64,000 nt of DNA from DASPGQ01 sp035457705 (GCA_035457705.1 DATIBD010000135.1:1-64000), one strand, 5' to 3'. Positions 1 through 9,379 are shown, counted from the stretch's first letter. The notes: a model not told the origin generated them from the sequence alone. Numbers and translations: made by a program.

Positions 1-388
1 GAATCTTTCGATCATGGCGTTGCCCCTTGCCTGAAGTATACGCGTAGGTTTTTTCATGCCCGTCGTTGGTCAGGGTGAGGTATCGGGATTGAAAAACGAT
101 TGAAACGGAGGAAGCTCGGTGAGACAGACCTTAGCGGGGAAGGAGGCGCATAAGAGGCGTAATTGTGAGACCGACACCGCCCCTTTCAAATTTGTCGCCG
201 CAAACTTGTCAAATGTTTTTTGATCTTTTTGGCGACGTCGCCCGAGCGAGCGTCGCTTCGTCTCAGGATTTTCGAAGGCTCGGAGAGGGGTTGCTCCGCC
301 TCGCGAGAGGACATGGCGTCCGGCAGGAAGGACCATCCATTCCTTTACTCCATTACTTCGATGACGCGCGCCCTGCGCAAGAGCACAT
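1..388. other. Left-edge non-coding stretch; a minus-strand gene may begin at 15
   Basis: I see no convincing gene here. On the minus strand an ATG with its first base at 15 has a purine-rich AAGGGG (23-28 on the plus strand as CCCCTT) at a good distance, and a TATACT-like -10 at 35-40. A neighbouring gene (first residues MIERF) may therefore start here and run off the left edge. Only five codons are visible, so the product cannot be named. The short open frames in the rest of the stretch have no family resemblance that I recognise. Confidence 0.3.
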
Positions 389-417
389 TTGACGAATCGC
401 GAAAGTTAGAGTATTCT
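389..417 (+). promoter_or_regulatory. Sigma-70-type promoter for the 482 gene
   Basis: TTGACG (389-394), a 17-base spacer and TATTCT (412-417) form a close match to the housekeeping consensus. Transcription would start near 424, giving a leader of about 58 bases before the ATG at 482, with the AGAAAGG ribosome site inside it. Confidence 0.6.
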
Positions 418-481
418 TTCGTGCTTCCCACGAACGTCACCGAATGTCTTTTGAAGGGATACGTCCCAGAAAGGTCTGACC

Positions 482-1276
482 ATGAAACGATTCTTGGTTC
501 TTTTGTCCGTGCTTACCGGTTTTGCATTTTTCGCGTCGCTCGCGGCGGCGCAAATGGGCTCGTCGCCGGATATGTTGTACGTGCATCACGAAGTCGTCCA
601 TCCGTCCAAAATCATGGAACACGAGGCGGCGACCCGCGACTTTCTCGCCGCCGTCAAGGCTCATTCCGACGCCCAGCACCAGTTCAACTATACGGCCATC
701 GCGACGCCGGAGTTCGACTATTACTACGTGCTTCCCATGAAGAGCTTCGCCGACATCGACAAGCTGAACTCGTTTTTCGGGCACATGTCCGAGAAGATGG
801 GGAAAGAGAAGTTTGATGCCCTCATGATGAAGGGCTCGCCCAACATCGATCACACGTCCGAGATCGTTGCGATGAGGCGCCCCGATCTTTCCTACGCCCC
901 GAAGACCCCGCGGCTCACGCCGGAGGAAGTGAAGTTCATCCGCTACGAGTTCTACTACATCAAACCCGAGGCGGAGTCGAAAATCGAGGGGATCTCGAAA
1001 GAATGGGCCTCGCTGTTCGCGAAGCACAATGTGAACGACGGCTTCAATCTCTATCAGATCCTGATGGGCGATGACCTGCCGCTCGTGGTGGTCACGATAG
1101 AGGGAACGAGCCCTGCGGATCTCGAGACTCAGAGCGCGAAGATTCTCGAGACGTTGGGCAAAGAGGGACAGGACCTCATGCAGAAGACGCTCGCTCTGAC
1201 GCGGCGTTTCGAGACGAAGATCGGCCAGCTTCGTCCCGATCTCTCGAACATGCCAGCGGCGCCGACGTCGAACTAG
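482..1276 (+). CDS. Secreted protein of unknown function, signal peptide
   Basis: A 264-residue protein with a clear Sec signal peptide (Lys-Arg, hydrophobic run to about residue 20, likely cut after AAA). The mature part is mixed alpha/beta without Cys and I do not recognise the family. Residues about 50-100 contain aromatic stretches such as DYYYVLPM, which loosely recall NIPSNAP or stress-dimer (ferredoxin-like) folds, but this is a guess. It precedes a protein-kinase start by 13 bp, and the same gene-kinase pairing recurs at 5.0-5.3 kb. This suggests that it and the 5330 kinase were once adjacent genes. A good promoter and ribosome site support the start. Function is unknown; confidence is in the gene, not a role. 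Confidence 0.8.
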   Translation: MKRFLVLLSVLTGFAFFASLAAAQMGSSPDMLYVHHEVVHPSKIMEHEAATRDFLAAVKAHSDAQHQFNYTAIATPEFDYYYVLPMKSFADIDKLNSFFGHMSEKMGKEKFDALMMKGSPNIDHTSEIVAMRRPDLSYAPKTPRLTPEEVKFIRYEFYYIKPEAESKIEGISKEWASLFAKHNVNDGFNLYQILMGDDLPLVVVTIEGTSPADLETQSAKILETLGKEGQDLMQKTLALTRRFETKIGQLRPDLSNMPAAPTSN

Positions 1277-1424
1277 AATACACGCGGAAGTGAAAGGGCC
1301 CGGGCCGAGCGAAGACGAGACGTCGGCGCGCACGAGCTCGAGCGGAACGGCTGCATCGCCCGGGCCTCCCTTTTTATCCTCGCTTCGAGAACTGCCGCGC
1401 TGGCTTCGGGGAGCGTTGTGGCAG
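1184..1424 (+). repeat. Long direct repeat, copy 1 (second copy 5224-5465)
   Basis: This segment covers the 3' end of the 482 gene, the short intergenic gap and the first part of a kinase gene. It is nearly identical to 5224-5465, differing by a few substitutions and one missing base near 1392. Weaker but clear similarity continues upstream (about 796-964 with 5047-5220). It marks a segmental duplication. Confidence 0.9.
1290..1424 (+). pseudogene. Dead 5' stub of the 5330 kinase gene
   Basis: The frame opening at GTG 1290 encodes a start (MKGPGPSEDETS, then SSGTAASPGPPF) that matches the N-terminus of the intact kinase at 5330. A one-base deletion near 1392 (gaactgcc against gaacctgcc) changes frame, and similarity ends about 1424-1430, before any kinase motif. 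What remains cannot make a kinase. The next gene, another kinase, begins within 55 bp of the break. This is therefore a leftover of the duplication that separated the 482 gene from its original neighbour. Confidence 0.85.
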
Positions 1425-1477
1425 GACGCCCCAGAGACCAAGAAACCCCAGGTTTTGACAAACGGAAAGAATGGTCT

Positions 1478-4435
1478 ATGCTCGCTCCAAGAGTGCGACC
1501 CTATCGGGAGCATGGCGTGGAGGCAGAGGGACATTTAGCCAACCTGGGCCCGAGCGCGGTTCTAGGCCATTTCAAGATTGAAGAGGTCATTGGCGCCGGT
1601 GGCATGGGCGTGGTGTTTCGTGCCCGTGATCTGCGCCTGGGTCGCGAGGTCGCGCTTAAAGTTCTTAATGAGAAGCTCTTCGAGAATCAAACTGCCCGTA
1701 TCCGCTTTCTTCGGGAAGCACGCCTAGCTGCGCGTATCGCTCACCCCAATATCGCAACCATCCACGAGGTCGATCAGCAAAGCGGTAGCTTTTTCATCGC
1801 CATGGAGCTGGTCCCAGGTGAGGATTTGAAATCTCGACTCCTGAACAAGCCTCTTTCGGTAGAGGAAATCGCATCTTTCGGTCGCCAAGCCTGTGACGCA
1901 CTGGAAGCGGCTCATACGAACGGGGTGATCCACAGGGACATCAAGTCCGCGAACATCATGATAACCCCGAGTGGGCAGGTGAAGCTTCTCGATTTCGGTC
2001 TGGCCAAGCCACTTTTTGAAAACACCGATGACTCTAAAGTGTCAGGCCCCCCAACGCCGATCAAAGTTTCTGCCGCTTCGAACCCGCAGGAAATTGATGA
2101 GCGGCGGGCGGAGGATGATCGGTCGACAGGAATTGGGGTTGCCGTGGGCACACCCAGCTACATGGCGCCCGAACAAGCAGAAGGCAAACCCCTCGACGCC
2201 AGGACCGACATTTTTGCTTTGGGCGTTGTCCTGTACGAGGCTGCCTGTGGCGATCTTCCGTTCAAAGGCCGGGATAACCGAGCACTTCTGGACGCGATTC
2301 GATTCGAGCAGCCGCCGCCAGTCCGTGCAAGTCACGCGAAGATCCCATCGGCTTTATCTCGAATCATTGCGAAGTGCCTCGAGAAATCGCCTCAGAATCG
2401 ATACGCCTCCGCGGCCGCACTGGGCAAAGAACTAGCCGCACTCACGGAGTCGCGGGTCTTTTCAGCGGTCCGAGGAGTACTGCCTGAGCGGTTCCCGTCG
2501 CAGATCCGGGCTCCAATGAAGTGGTTTGGGGCCGCCTCGCTGCTGGCCATCCTGTCAGGAGTCGTGATTTTCTCCAGGTTCTCCGCAACGCTCAGTACTG
2601 ACTTCCCGTCTGGTGTTCACCGTTCGGTGCTCATTGCCGATTTCGAGAATCGAACAAACGACCCGGACTTCGACACGATTCTCGACGCTGTGCTCGCGGC
2701 TCAACTCGACCAGTCCACAGAATTCATCGTTCTGCCATCCGAGAGAGTGAAAGACCTACTCGATCAGATGGGTATCAAAGGCACCTTGCCCAAGATCGAC
2801 CACGAACTTGCGCGTGAGGCTTCTCTTCGTGGCGAGGTTTCGGTGTTCGTGACCGGTGAGATATCGCGGCTCGGAGAGGATTATCTGATCACGGCAACCT
2901 TGTGGAATGCCTCCGAGAACGAGTCCATCTCGATTCATCAGGAGCGAGCTCGAGGAAAGGACAAGGTATTGCCCGCTCTCGATCGCATGGCGGCTTCGAT
3001 GCGGCTGTCTCTTGGGGACGCGGCCGTGCAAGTGAGGGCACCCCAAGCCCCCGCCGCCATTTGGACGTCCACATCATGGGAAGCCCTTCACCTGTACTCG
3101 AATGCGGTGAAGCGTGACTATATGGATGACGTCACCGGGGCGATCGATCTTCTCAGGACCGCGACAGAGATCGACCCGGGTTTTGGCATGGCTTTCGCTC
3201 GTCTGGGGCGCATCTACGATGCTCTAGGCAACAGGTACGAGGCGATTCGAGCTCTGGAGAGTGCCATGAAAAAGCTGGACCGGCTCACTCCAAAGGAGAA
3301 GGGATTCGTCCAAGGTTATTACTATCAGGCCACGGACCAGTACGAGGAGATGCTAGCTGTACTTCAACCCCTGGCTTCCCTTTACCCCCATGACCCCGAT
3401 GTACTCCGATCGCTCGGCACGGCGTTTTTGTACCTGGGAGACTATCAAGCGGCGGCGAATGCGTTTCGTAAGGCCGTAGAGCTTTCGCCGCGGGTACTAG
3501 GGCATCGCTACAACCTGGCGAACGCTTACCTTCACGACGGCGATTACGCGCGCGCCGCAGAGACACTGGATGAGCTCGCGGCGATCGATCCAGAGTCACG
3601 TTTTCTCGACCACTCCCGTGGGTATTGGCACCTGCTCCAGGGCGAATTCGCCGATGCCGTTCGGCACTTTGAGAGGTATGCGGCATCACCTGATCCGGCG
3701 AGACGTAGCCGAGGCTATTTCCATCTCGTGAAGGCGCATCTCTTGTCCGGGGAATACCAAAAAGCGACGGTGCTGCTGCAGCAGCGCGTGGCTTTCAGCC
3801 GTAGCCGCAAGCAACCGAGCATCGAAGGGGAGTCTATCTTGATGCTCGGACGCATTGCTTTGGAACTCGGCCGGCCTGACGAGGCGCGTCGTCACGCCGA
3901 GCGTGCCCTGGAGCTGCCGTTAGCCACCGAAGAAGTTCAAATGGCGGGGGAAGTCCTGGCTCGGGCTGGTTTCGTCGACGCTGCAAGTTCTGTTCTTGAA
4001 AGGCTGCGAGAAGGTCCGGAGTCGCCCACGCTAGAGCGACTGGAGGAGCAGCTGGACGGAGAGATTCGCCTTGCTCGGGGAGAAATCGAGGAAGCCATCC
4101 GAGTTCTGCATGAATCCATGGGGCTGACCTCCATGCCGTCCTGGTCCGAGTCTCTAGCACGAGCATGTCGGGTTGCCGGTGATCTCGATGCGGCGCTCTT
4201 CGAGTATCAACGGATCGTATCAAACAAAGGGCCCGTCTTGATGACCGGGCGCTGGGGACCGCCGCTTTATGCGGAGGCGGTCTTTCGTATCGGCGAGATC
4301 CACGATCGTCTAGGTCGCTTGGACGAAGCTCGCCGTTACTTCGAAGATTACCTCCGATTGAGGGAGAGGGCTGACGAGACACTCGCCTCTGTTGTCGCTG
4401 CTAGAGCCCGCCTGGCGTCGCTTCACGAACCTTAG
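1478..4435 (+). CDS. Ser/Thr protein kinase with TolB/FlgO-like and TPR domains
   Basis: About 985 residues. The N-terminal kinase domain has the glycine loop (GAGGMGVVF near residue 39), the ATP lysine in ALKVL, HRDIKSANIM, DFGLAK and GTPSYMAPE. The segment between DFG and APE is unusually long (about 50 residues, Ser/Pro/acidic). One membrane segment lies near residues 347-367. After it comes a domain starting SVLIADFENRTNDPDF, typical of the TolB/FlgO-like N-terminal modules in acidobacterial kinases, and then many TPRs up to the C-terminus. I prefer ATG 1478, with GGAAAGA upstream, to GTG 1418, because 1418-1424 lies in the duplicated stub. The kinase faces the cytoplasm and the TPR part should be outside the membrane. 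Base composition looks less GC-rich than the 5330 kinase. Targets are unknown. Confidence 0.9.
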   Translation: MLAPRVRPYREHGVEAEGHLANLGPSAVLGHFKIEEVIGAGGMGVVFRARDLRLGREVALKVLNEKLFENQTARIRFLREARLAARIAHPNIATIHEVDQQSGSFFIAMELVPGEDLKSRLLNKPLSVEEIASFGRQACDALEAAHTNGVIHRDIKSANIMITPSGQVKLLDFGLAKPLFENTDDSKVSGPPTPIKVSAASNPQEIDERRAEDDRSTGIGVAVGTPSYMAPEQAEGKPLDARTDIFALGVVLYEAACGDLPFKGRDNRALLDAIRFEQPPPVRASHAKIPSALSRIIAKCLEKSPQNRYASAAALGKELAALTESRVFSAVRGVLPERFPSQIRAPMKWFGAASLLAILSGVVIFSRFSATLSTDFPSGVHRSVLIADFENRTNDPDFDTILDAVLAAQLDQSTEFIVLPSERVKDLLDQMGIKGTLPKIDHELAREASLRGEVSVFVTGEISRLGEDYLITATLWNASENESISIHQERARGKDKVLPALDRMAASMRLSLGDAAVQVRAPQAPAAIWTSTSWEALHLYSNAVKRDYMDDVTGAIDLLRTATEIDPGFGMAFARLGRIYDALGNRYEAIRALESAMKKLDRLTPKEKGFVQGYYYQATDQYEEMLAVLQPLASLYPHDPDVLRSLGTAFLYLGDYQAAANAFRKAVELSPRVLGHRYNLANAYLHDGDYARAAETLDELAAIDPESRFLDHSRGYWHLLQGEFADAVRHFERYAASPDPARRSRGYFHLVKAHLLSGEYQKATVLLQQRVAFSRSRKQPSIEGESILMLGRIALELGRPDEARRHAERALELPLATEEVQMAGEVLARAGFVDAASSVLERLREGPESPTLERLEEQLDGEIRLARGEIEEAIRVLHESMGLTSMPSWSESLARACRVAGDLDAALFEYQRIVSNKGPVLMTGRWGPPLYAEAVFRIGEIHDRLGRLDEARRYFEDYLRLRERADETLASVVAARARLASLHEP

Positions 4436-4492
4436 TCCGCTTATTAATAGCTAGCTAGATTTACTACCGACCAAAGGGGGAGGATTCATATC

Positions 4493-4942
4493 ATGTCTAC
4501 ATGGGATACGGTTTCAAACACCGCTACCTTTCGTTTCATCATGCGAAATACAGCTTCCGGCAGATTTTCGGAGTACTTTCAAAGGGAGAATTTCGAAATC
4601 AACTTTCCTAAGTACCATAGTCAGGGGGCGATCGTTGGGAACAACCGAGAGGCACTCAGGCTGATCATGAACTGCGACACATGTCTCACGGGATTGGGGC
4701 ACATTCATCAACACTTACACGATCGCAACGTTGTAGCCAAGGAGTGCGAACTTGATAACGCTCAAATAACGCCCAGGGCATTCTATTTCACCTTCGCGGC
4801 CGGCATTCTCCTGTTCGCGGCGTCGGTGACAAGCGCCCCCTGGGCCTGGCAAAGCGATAGTTTCACACTACGGATAGCGAACATCGTAGGTACTCTAAGC
4901 GCGCTCTGGTTGCTCTTTCGCAGTCGATATGACAAGGTCTAA
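4493..4942 (+). CDS. Small membrane-anchored protein of unknown function
   Basis: A 149-residue protein with a strong ribosome site (GGGGGAGGA, about 10 bases before the ATG). The first 95 residues are hydrophilic and contain a CDTC pair (NCDTCLTG) and a His-rich run (HIHQHLHD), which could hold a metal. Two hydrophobic segments follow, near residues 96-115 and 125-142. I do not recognise the family. It sits in the inserted segment between the two halves of a duplicated locus, 57 bp after the TPR kinase, so the two probably travel together. The sequence is visibly AT-richer than neighbouring genes, which fits a recent arrival. Confidence 0.7.
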   Translation: MSTWDTVSNTATFRFIMRNTASGRFSEYFQRENFEINFPKYHSQGAIVGNNREALRLIMNCDTCLTGLGHIHQHLHDRNVVAKECELDNAQITPRAFYFTFAAGILLFAASVTSAPWAWQSDSFTLRIANIVGTLSALWLLFRSRYDKV

Positions 4943-5046
4943 AAGTCCGGCAAGAGCGATTGTGCATTTCGAAGCATCGTTCTGTTGGCGACACCTGAGT
5001 CACATCAAAGAGCGGTTGCCGAACGAGGGACGACTCTTGTACGGGG

Positions 5047-5316
5047 TGGCAGATGGGCAAGGAGAAGTTCGATGCTCTCATGATGAAGGGTTCGCCCAAC
5101 ATCGATCACACGTCTGAGATCGTCGCGATGAGGCGCCCCGATCTTTCCTGCGCTCCGGAAACCCCGCGGCTCAAGCCGGAAGAAGTGAAGTTCATCCGCT
5201 ACGAGCTCTACTACATCAAAATGAAGACGCTCGCTCTGACGCGGCGTTTCGAGACGAAGATCGGCCAGCTTCGCCCCGATCTCTCGAACATGCCGGCGGC
5301 GCCGACGTCGAACTAG
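5047..5316 (+). pseudogene. Truncated duplicate of the 482 secreted-protein gene
   Basis: The encoded segment from MGKEKFDALMMKGSPN to the terminal NMPAAPTSN matches the C-terminal two-thirds of the 482 protein closely. The copy lacks the signal peptide and the first ~105 residues. It also has an in-frame deletion of about 72 codons: after YYIK it jumps to KTLALTRR, equivalent to loss of 965-1180 in copy 1. An open frame of 87 codons survives from ATG 5053, but there is no ribosome site and no export signal, so a functional product is unlikely. It lies 13 bp before the intact kinase start, as in the ancestral arrangement. Confidence 0.85.
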
Positions 5317-5465
5317 AATACACGCGGAAGTGAAAGGGCCCGGGCCGAGCGAAGACGAGACGTCGGCGCGCACGAGCTCGAGCGGAACGGCTGCATCGCC
5401 CGGGCCTCCCTTTTCATCCTCGCTTCGAGAACCTGCCGCGCTTGCTTCGGGGAGCGTCGTGGCGG
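5224..5465 (+). repeat. Long direct repeat, copy 2 (first copy 1184-1424)
   Basis: This is the second copy of the duplicated segment. Here it runs unbroken into the functional kinase gene. The two copies bracket about 3.6 kb holding the 1478 kinase and the 4493 gene. Confidence 0.9.
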
Positions 5466-7831
5466 GGCGCTATCGCATCGTTCGTCTGCTCGGACGGGGC
5501 GGAATGGGCGAGGTGTATCTCGTTCACGACCTGATGCTCGACCAGGAGGTCGCCCTAAAGTTTCTCCCCGCGGCCCTTGCCCGGGATCCGATGCGGCTCG
5601 CGTTGTTCCACAACGAAGTGCGGGTGGCTCGGCGCGTCACCCACAAGAACGCGTGCCGGATGTACGACATTGGAGAGGTCGACGGCCGGCCGTTTCTCTC
5701 GATGGAGTACGTCGATGGAGAGGACCTCGCGTCTCTGCTCCGGCGCATCGGGCACCTTCCGGAGGAGAAGGGTCTCGAGGTCGCCCGTCAGCTCGCGGCA
5801 GGTCTCGCGGCCGCCCACGAGGAAGGTATCGTCCACCGCGACCTGAAACCGGCGAACGTGATGATCGACGGAAGCGGGCAGGTGCGGATCATGGACTTCG
5901 GGCTCGCGGGAGTCATCGGCGAGATCGAGGACCTTCGCTCCGGTACGCCCGCTTACCAGGCGCCCGAGCAAATGCGGGGCGAGGACGTTTCCGCGCGCAC
6001 CGACCTTTATTCGCTCGGGCTCATCCTCTATGAAATATTCACGGGGAGGCGCGCTTTCGAGGAGCCCTCGTCGCCTCGTGAACTCTCCGGGTTGAAGCTT
6101 CCGTCGTCGTCGCGCCAGATCGCTGTCGAGACGGAACGGGCGGTTTTGAGATGCCTCGAGCCGCACCCCGAGGATCGACCCGCCTCCGCGCTCGAGCTCG
6201 CAGCGATGCTTCCCGGCGCCGATCCGCTCGCCGACGCGCTGGCTGCGGGAAAGACCCCGTCGCCGGAGCTCGTCGCCGCGGCAGGCGAGCGTCGTGCCTT
6301 ACCGGCGCCGAAAGCCTTTGCCTGCGTCGGAGCAATCGCCCTTGGACTGGTTGGCTTCGTCGCGCTACGAGCGCCGCGCCTCCTTCTCGCCGAGCTCCCC
6401 GAGCTCAAGCCGCCGGCGGTGCTCGTCGATCGCGCCGAAACGCTGGTCGCGAAGCTCGGACTCGATTTGTTTCCGCACACGGGCTTCGGATTTCGCACCG
6501 ACGACGCGCCTCCCGTGCTCCGGTTCTGGTTCCGTGGAAGCCGCACGCCCCTCGAGACGTTCGGCCTCAACGATCGGGTGAGTGTGCGCGATCCCCCTAT
6601 GAGCGAGCCGGGTATGGCGCGGATCGAGCTGGACCCGGCCGGCCGGCTGGTCGAGCTCGTTGTGGTGCCGAGCCCATCCGCGCCCGTGGCGACCGACTGG
6701 AGCGTGCTCTTCGAAGCCGCGGATCTCGACCTCGAGAGCTTCGTCCCGGCGGAGCCTGAGTGGATTCCACCCGTATTCGCGGAGCAGAGGTTTGCGTGGA
6801 GGGGTCCGCGTGCAACCACGCGGGTGGAAGCCGGCTCCATTGCGAGCGCTCCTGTGTACTTCCGCGTGGGGGATACCGCGAGCTTCTCGGCGACGCAATC
6901 GAGGGCCGACCAGGAAGACACCGTGCTCTCGCGACTTCTATCCTTTGCCGCGACGGGTATCGGGTTCGTGGTCCTCGTGGGCGTTACCTTGCTGGCGCGA
7001 CGGCACTGGAAGGCCGGCCGGGCGGATCGGAGAGGAGCGGCTCGGCTGGCAGCGGCGATGTTCGCGGTCAACGCCGCGGGGCTCACTCTCGGCCTGGAGC
7101 ACTACGCCGACCCGGCGCGGGAGCTGAACCGCTGGCTCGAGGTGCTGCTGGAAGCGACGTTCGCCGCCGCGGTGTTCTGGGTCTTCTATCTCGCACTGGA
7201 GCCGTTCGCCCGGCGCATCTGGCCTCACGGGCTCATCGCCTGGAACCGTCTGCTCGGGGGACAGGGGCGCGATTCACTCGTGGGGCGAGACGTGCTCATC
7301 GGTGTCCTCGCCGGCGTCGCGATGGCCGCCACCGTTCCGCTCGCCGACGCGATCGCAACGACCATGGGTCAGCCCCGGACTCCTCCAGAGCTTCCGAGTC
7401 CATACGTCCTACTCGGCTCCCGCTACGTCGCTTCCGGGATTCTCACCTGGACGACCTTCGCCGTGAACAACGCTGTCTTTCTTCTCTTCCTCTTCGTCAC
7501 GATTCGGTTCTTCCTAAAGAGATCTTGGGCGGCGGCCGCAACTCTGACGCTCGCCACGGTCGGGATTCTGTTGGCGGCGCAGGCCGCGGGATTCACCGAG
7601 TGGCTGGAGAGACTGTTCTCATTCGCCATCGCGATCGGGACGATGGTCCGGTTCGGCTTTCTTGCCACGGTCGTCGCGGGAACGGTGGACTTCACCCTCC
7701 GCTCGACGCCTATCACCCACGACTGGTCAGAGTGGTACGCGGGTGCCATGCTCACGGTGCTGTTTTTTCTCGTTGCCCTCGCGCTCTACGGCCTCGTCGT
7801 TTCGCGGCGGGGTGTGAAAGGAGTCATCTGA
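5330..7831 (+). CDS. Ser/Thr protein kinase with a polytopic membrane domain
   Basis: An 833-residue protein from GTG 5330; the stop of the preceding remnant is 13 bp upstream. A Ser/Pro-rich N-terminal tail leads into a kinase domain with GRGGMGEVY (about residue 55), ALKFL, HRDLKPANVM (about 170), DFGLAG and GTPAYQAPE. One membrane segment follows at about 327-345. An extracytoplasmic domain of about 190 residues comes next, then roughly eight hydrophobic helices from about residue 537 to the end. The plan is a cytoplasmic kinase joined to a multi-span membrane module, common in Acidobacteriota kinases; the ligand is unknown. Composition is typical of the window. It is probably the resident kinase of this locus, with the 1478 kinase as the later insertion. 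Confidence 0.88.
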   Translation: MKGPGPSEDETSARTSSSGTAASPGPPFSSSLREPAALASGSVVAGRYRIVRLLGRGGMGEVYLVHDLMLDQEVALKFLPAALARDPMRLALFHNEVRVARRVTHKNACRMYDIGEVDGRPFLSMEYVDGEDLASLLRRIGHLPEEKGLEVARQLAAGLAAAHEEGIVHRDLKPANVMIDGSGQVRIMDFGLAGVIGEIEDLRSGTPAYQAPEQMRGEDVSARTDLYSLGLILYEIFTGRRAFEEPSSPRELSGLKLPSSSRQIAVETERAVLRCLEPHPEDRPASALELAAMLPGADPLADALAAGKTPSPELVAAAGERRALPAPKAFACVGAIALGLVGFVALRAPRLLLAELPELKPPAVLVDRAETLVAKLGLDLFPHTGFGFRTDDAPPVLRFWFRGSRTPLETFGLNDRVSVRDPPMSEPGMARIELDPAGRLVELVVVPSPSAPVATDWSVLFEAADLDLESFVPAEPEWIPPVFAEQRFAWRGPRATTRVEAGSIASAPVYFRVGDTASFSATQSRADQEDTVLSRLLSFAATGIGFVVLVGVTLLARRHWKAGRADRRGAARLAAAMFAVNAAGLTLGLEHYADPARELNRWLEVLLEATFAAAVFWVFYLALEPFARRIWPHGLIAWNRLLGGQGRDSLVGRDVLIGVLAGVAMAATVPLADAIATTMGQPRTPPELPSPYVLLGSRYVASGILTWTTFAVNNAVFLLFLFVTIRFFLKRSWAAAATLTLATVGILLAAQAAGFTEWLERLFSFAIAIGTMVRFGFLATVVAGTVDFTLRSTPITHDWSEWYAGAMLTVLFFLVALALYGLVVSRRGVKGVI

Positions 7832-7858
7832 TGGCTCGAAGGCGAATCGTGGTCAACG

Positions 7859-9379
7859 TCAGGGTGAGCCCTCTTCGGCACGTCGGTGCCGAAAGAGTCG
7901 CTCATAGCGCTTCCAGAGCGTGTCGTCAGGCGGGTCGCCAAGAACCGAAAAGTTGTAGTTCTTGTCGCTGACCAGGCCGAGCACGTCACCTTCGTACGTC
8001 TGAACGGTAATTCCCCGCGGGCCGCGTCTGCTGATGCTTTGCAGGTACTCGAAGCGCCATTGCAAAAGCCCATGCTTACTCGACCAGTACTCGATGCTCG
8101 ATTCGTGGAGCGTCAGCTTGCCGGTGCACGAACCGAGAGCATGATCGTGTTTTGCAGCGAGCTCCAGAGGCAACGCCGGCAAAACGAGCTCCCCGCTCAC
8201 GGCCAAGAGAAGGCTCGAAGCCTCGTCGAAGTCCGGGCTTCGCTCGAGCAGCTCTTCGAGTTTTTGCTCGCCGAGCGCGAGCTCGCCGTTTTCCACAGCG
8301 GTTCTCGCGTCGAAGAAGAGCTTACGTTGAGAGATGTCGTCGCGAAACCAGATGGCTAGTGCCAGGAGGCACGCCAGGACGGCCGCTGCCACGGTGCGCA
8401 TGCGGAACCGGGGGAAACCGCCGAATCTAACCTCGGGGAGACCGAAAGCTCGTTGGGACCGGATGGTAGGGCTCTTTGGAACCCGCTCGTCGGGCGTGGA
8501 TGGAATGGCTGGCGGCGGCACTACGGTTGAAGCCGGAGCTCGCGAGGGGGTTTCCTGTTTCACCGCGAGCAGTTCTTGGGCGAGCTCTTCACCGGATGCA
8601 TAGCGCTCAGCCGGCGATTTTGCGAGAGCGCGAGCCAGTACTCTGTCGAGCGCCGGCGGAACGCCCGAAACGATCTCGGACGGGGGCCGAGGGTTCTCGA
8701 GGAGAACCTGGCTCGCAATGGCGCTGAGCTCCTTGCCCTCGAATGGGCGCAGTCCCACGACGAGGTTATAAAGCAGCGCTCCGAGCGAGAAGAGGTCGCT
8801 TCGGCCATCGAGCTCTTTCCCCCGGAGCTGCTCGGGTGACATGAAATAGGGTGTTCCTACCACGATGCCCGTTCCAGTGAGGTTCGCGGCGGGCAGCTTC
8901 GCGATGCCGAAGTCGGCGATCTTGGGAACCCCTCGCTCGGTGATCAGGATGTTCGCCGGCTTGATATCGCGGTGGACAATTTTTTCCTGGTGGGCATGGT
9001 GGAGAGCGTGAGCAAGCGCGACGCCCCATTCCACGACTTTCTCCCAATCTTCCCGGTTCTTGCGTTTGAGGTGCTGGCGCAGCGACTCGCCTTCGATGAA
9101 TTCCATCGCGATGAAGGGGATGCCGTTGGATTCGTCGGTAGCGGCGTCATAGGTGACGACGATATTGGGGTGAAGGAGCTTTCCCGCGGCCCGCGCCTCT
9201 TGAAAGAAGCGCTTCAGAAAGACCTCCCTCTTCGATTCCGCGAACGAGTCCGGGATGACCACGGTCTTGAGGGCGACCGGTCGATCGATGACGGGGTCGT
9301 GCGCGTGGTACACGACGCCCATACTTCCTCGCCCTATCACACCGCGGATCTCGTACCGGCCCAGGGTCCTTACGTTCAT
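7859..9379 (-). CDS. Ser/Thr protein kinase, PknB-like, single membrane span
   Basis: A 506-residue protein convergent with the 5330 kinase. I place the start at ATG 9379 because TAGGA sits 7 bases upstream and the kinase fold begins at once (LGRYEIRGVIGRGSMGVVY). Other motifs are ALKTV, HRDIKPANIL, DFGIAK and GTPYFMSPEQ. A Pro-rich linker and one membrane segment (AAAVLACLLALAIWF, about residues 350-366) follow. The outer part has a short helical repeat-like stretch and a C-terminal beta-rich region (LHESSIEYWS, ITVQTYEGD) that looks like a PH-like module. It has no obvious operon partner. All catalytic residues are present, so it should be active. Confidence 0.9.
   Translation of the reverse strand: MNVRTLGRYEIRGVIGRGSMGVVYHAHDPVIDRPVALKTVVIPDSFAESKREVFLKRFFQEARAAGKLLHPNIVVTYDAATDESNGIPFIAMEFIEGESLRQHLKRKNREDWEKVVEWGVALAHALHHAHQEKIVHRDIKPANILITERGVPKIADFGIAKLPAANLTGTGIVVGTPYFMSPEQLRGKELDGRSDLFSLGALLYNLVVGLRPFEGKELSAIASQVLLENPRPPSEIVSGVPPALDRVLARALAKSPAERYASGEELAQELLAVKQETPSRAPASTVVPPPAIPSTPDERVPKSPTIRSQRAFGLPEVRFGGFPRFRMRTVAAAVLACLLALAIWFRDDISQRKLFFDARTAVENGELALGEQKLEELLERSPDFDEASSLLLAVSGELVLPALPLELAAKHDHALGSCTGKLTLHESSIEYWSSKHGLLQWRFEYLQSISRRGPRGITVQTYEGDVLGLVSDKNYNFSVLGDPPDDTLWKRYERLFRHRRAEEGSP

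Noticed and set aside
437..1534. Minus-strand frame of about 365 codons across the 482 gene
   Set aside because: Spans a confident plus-strand gene and the duplicated stub; no recognisable domain.
7831..7971. Short plus-strand frame overlapping the end of the 5330 kinase (TGATG)
   Set aside because: The start arrangement looks tempting, but the 46 residues are Arg/Cys/Ser-rich, have no family and lie mostly antisense to the 7859 kinase gene.
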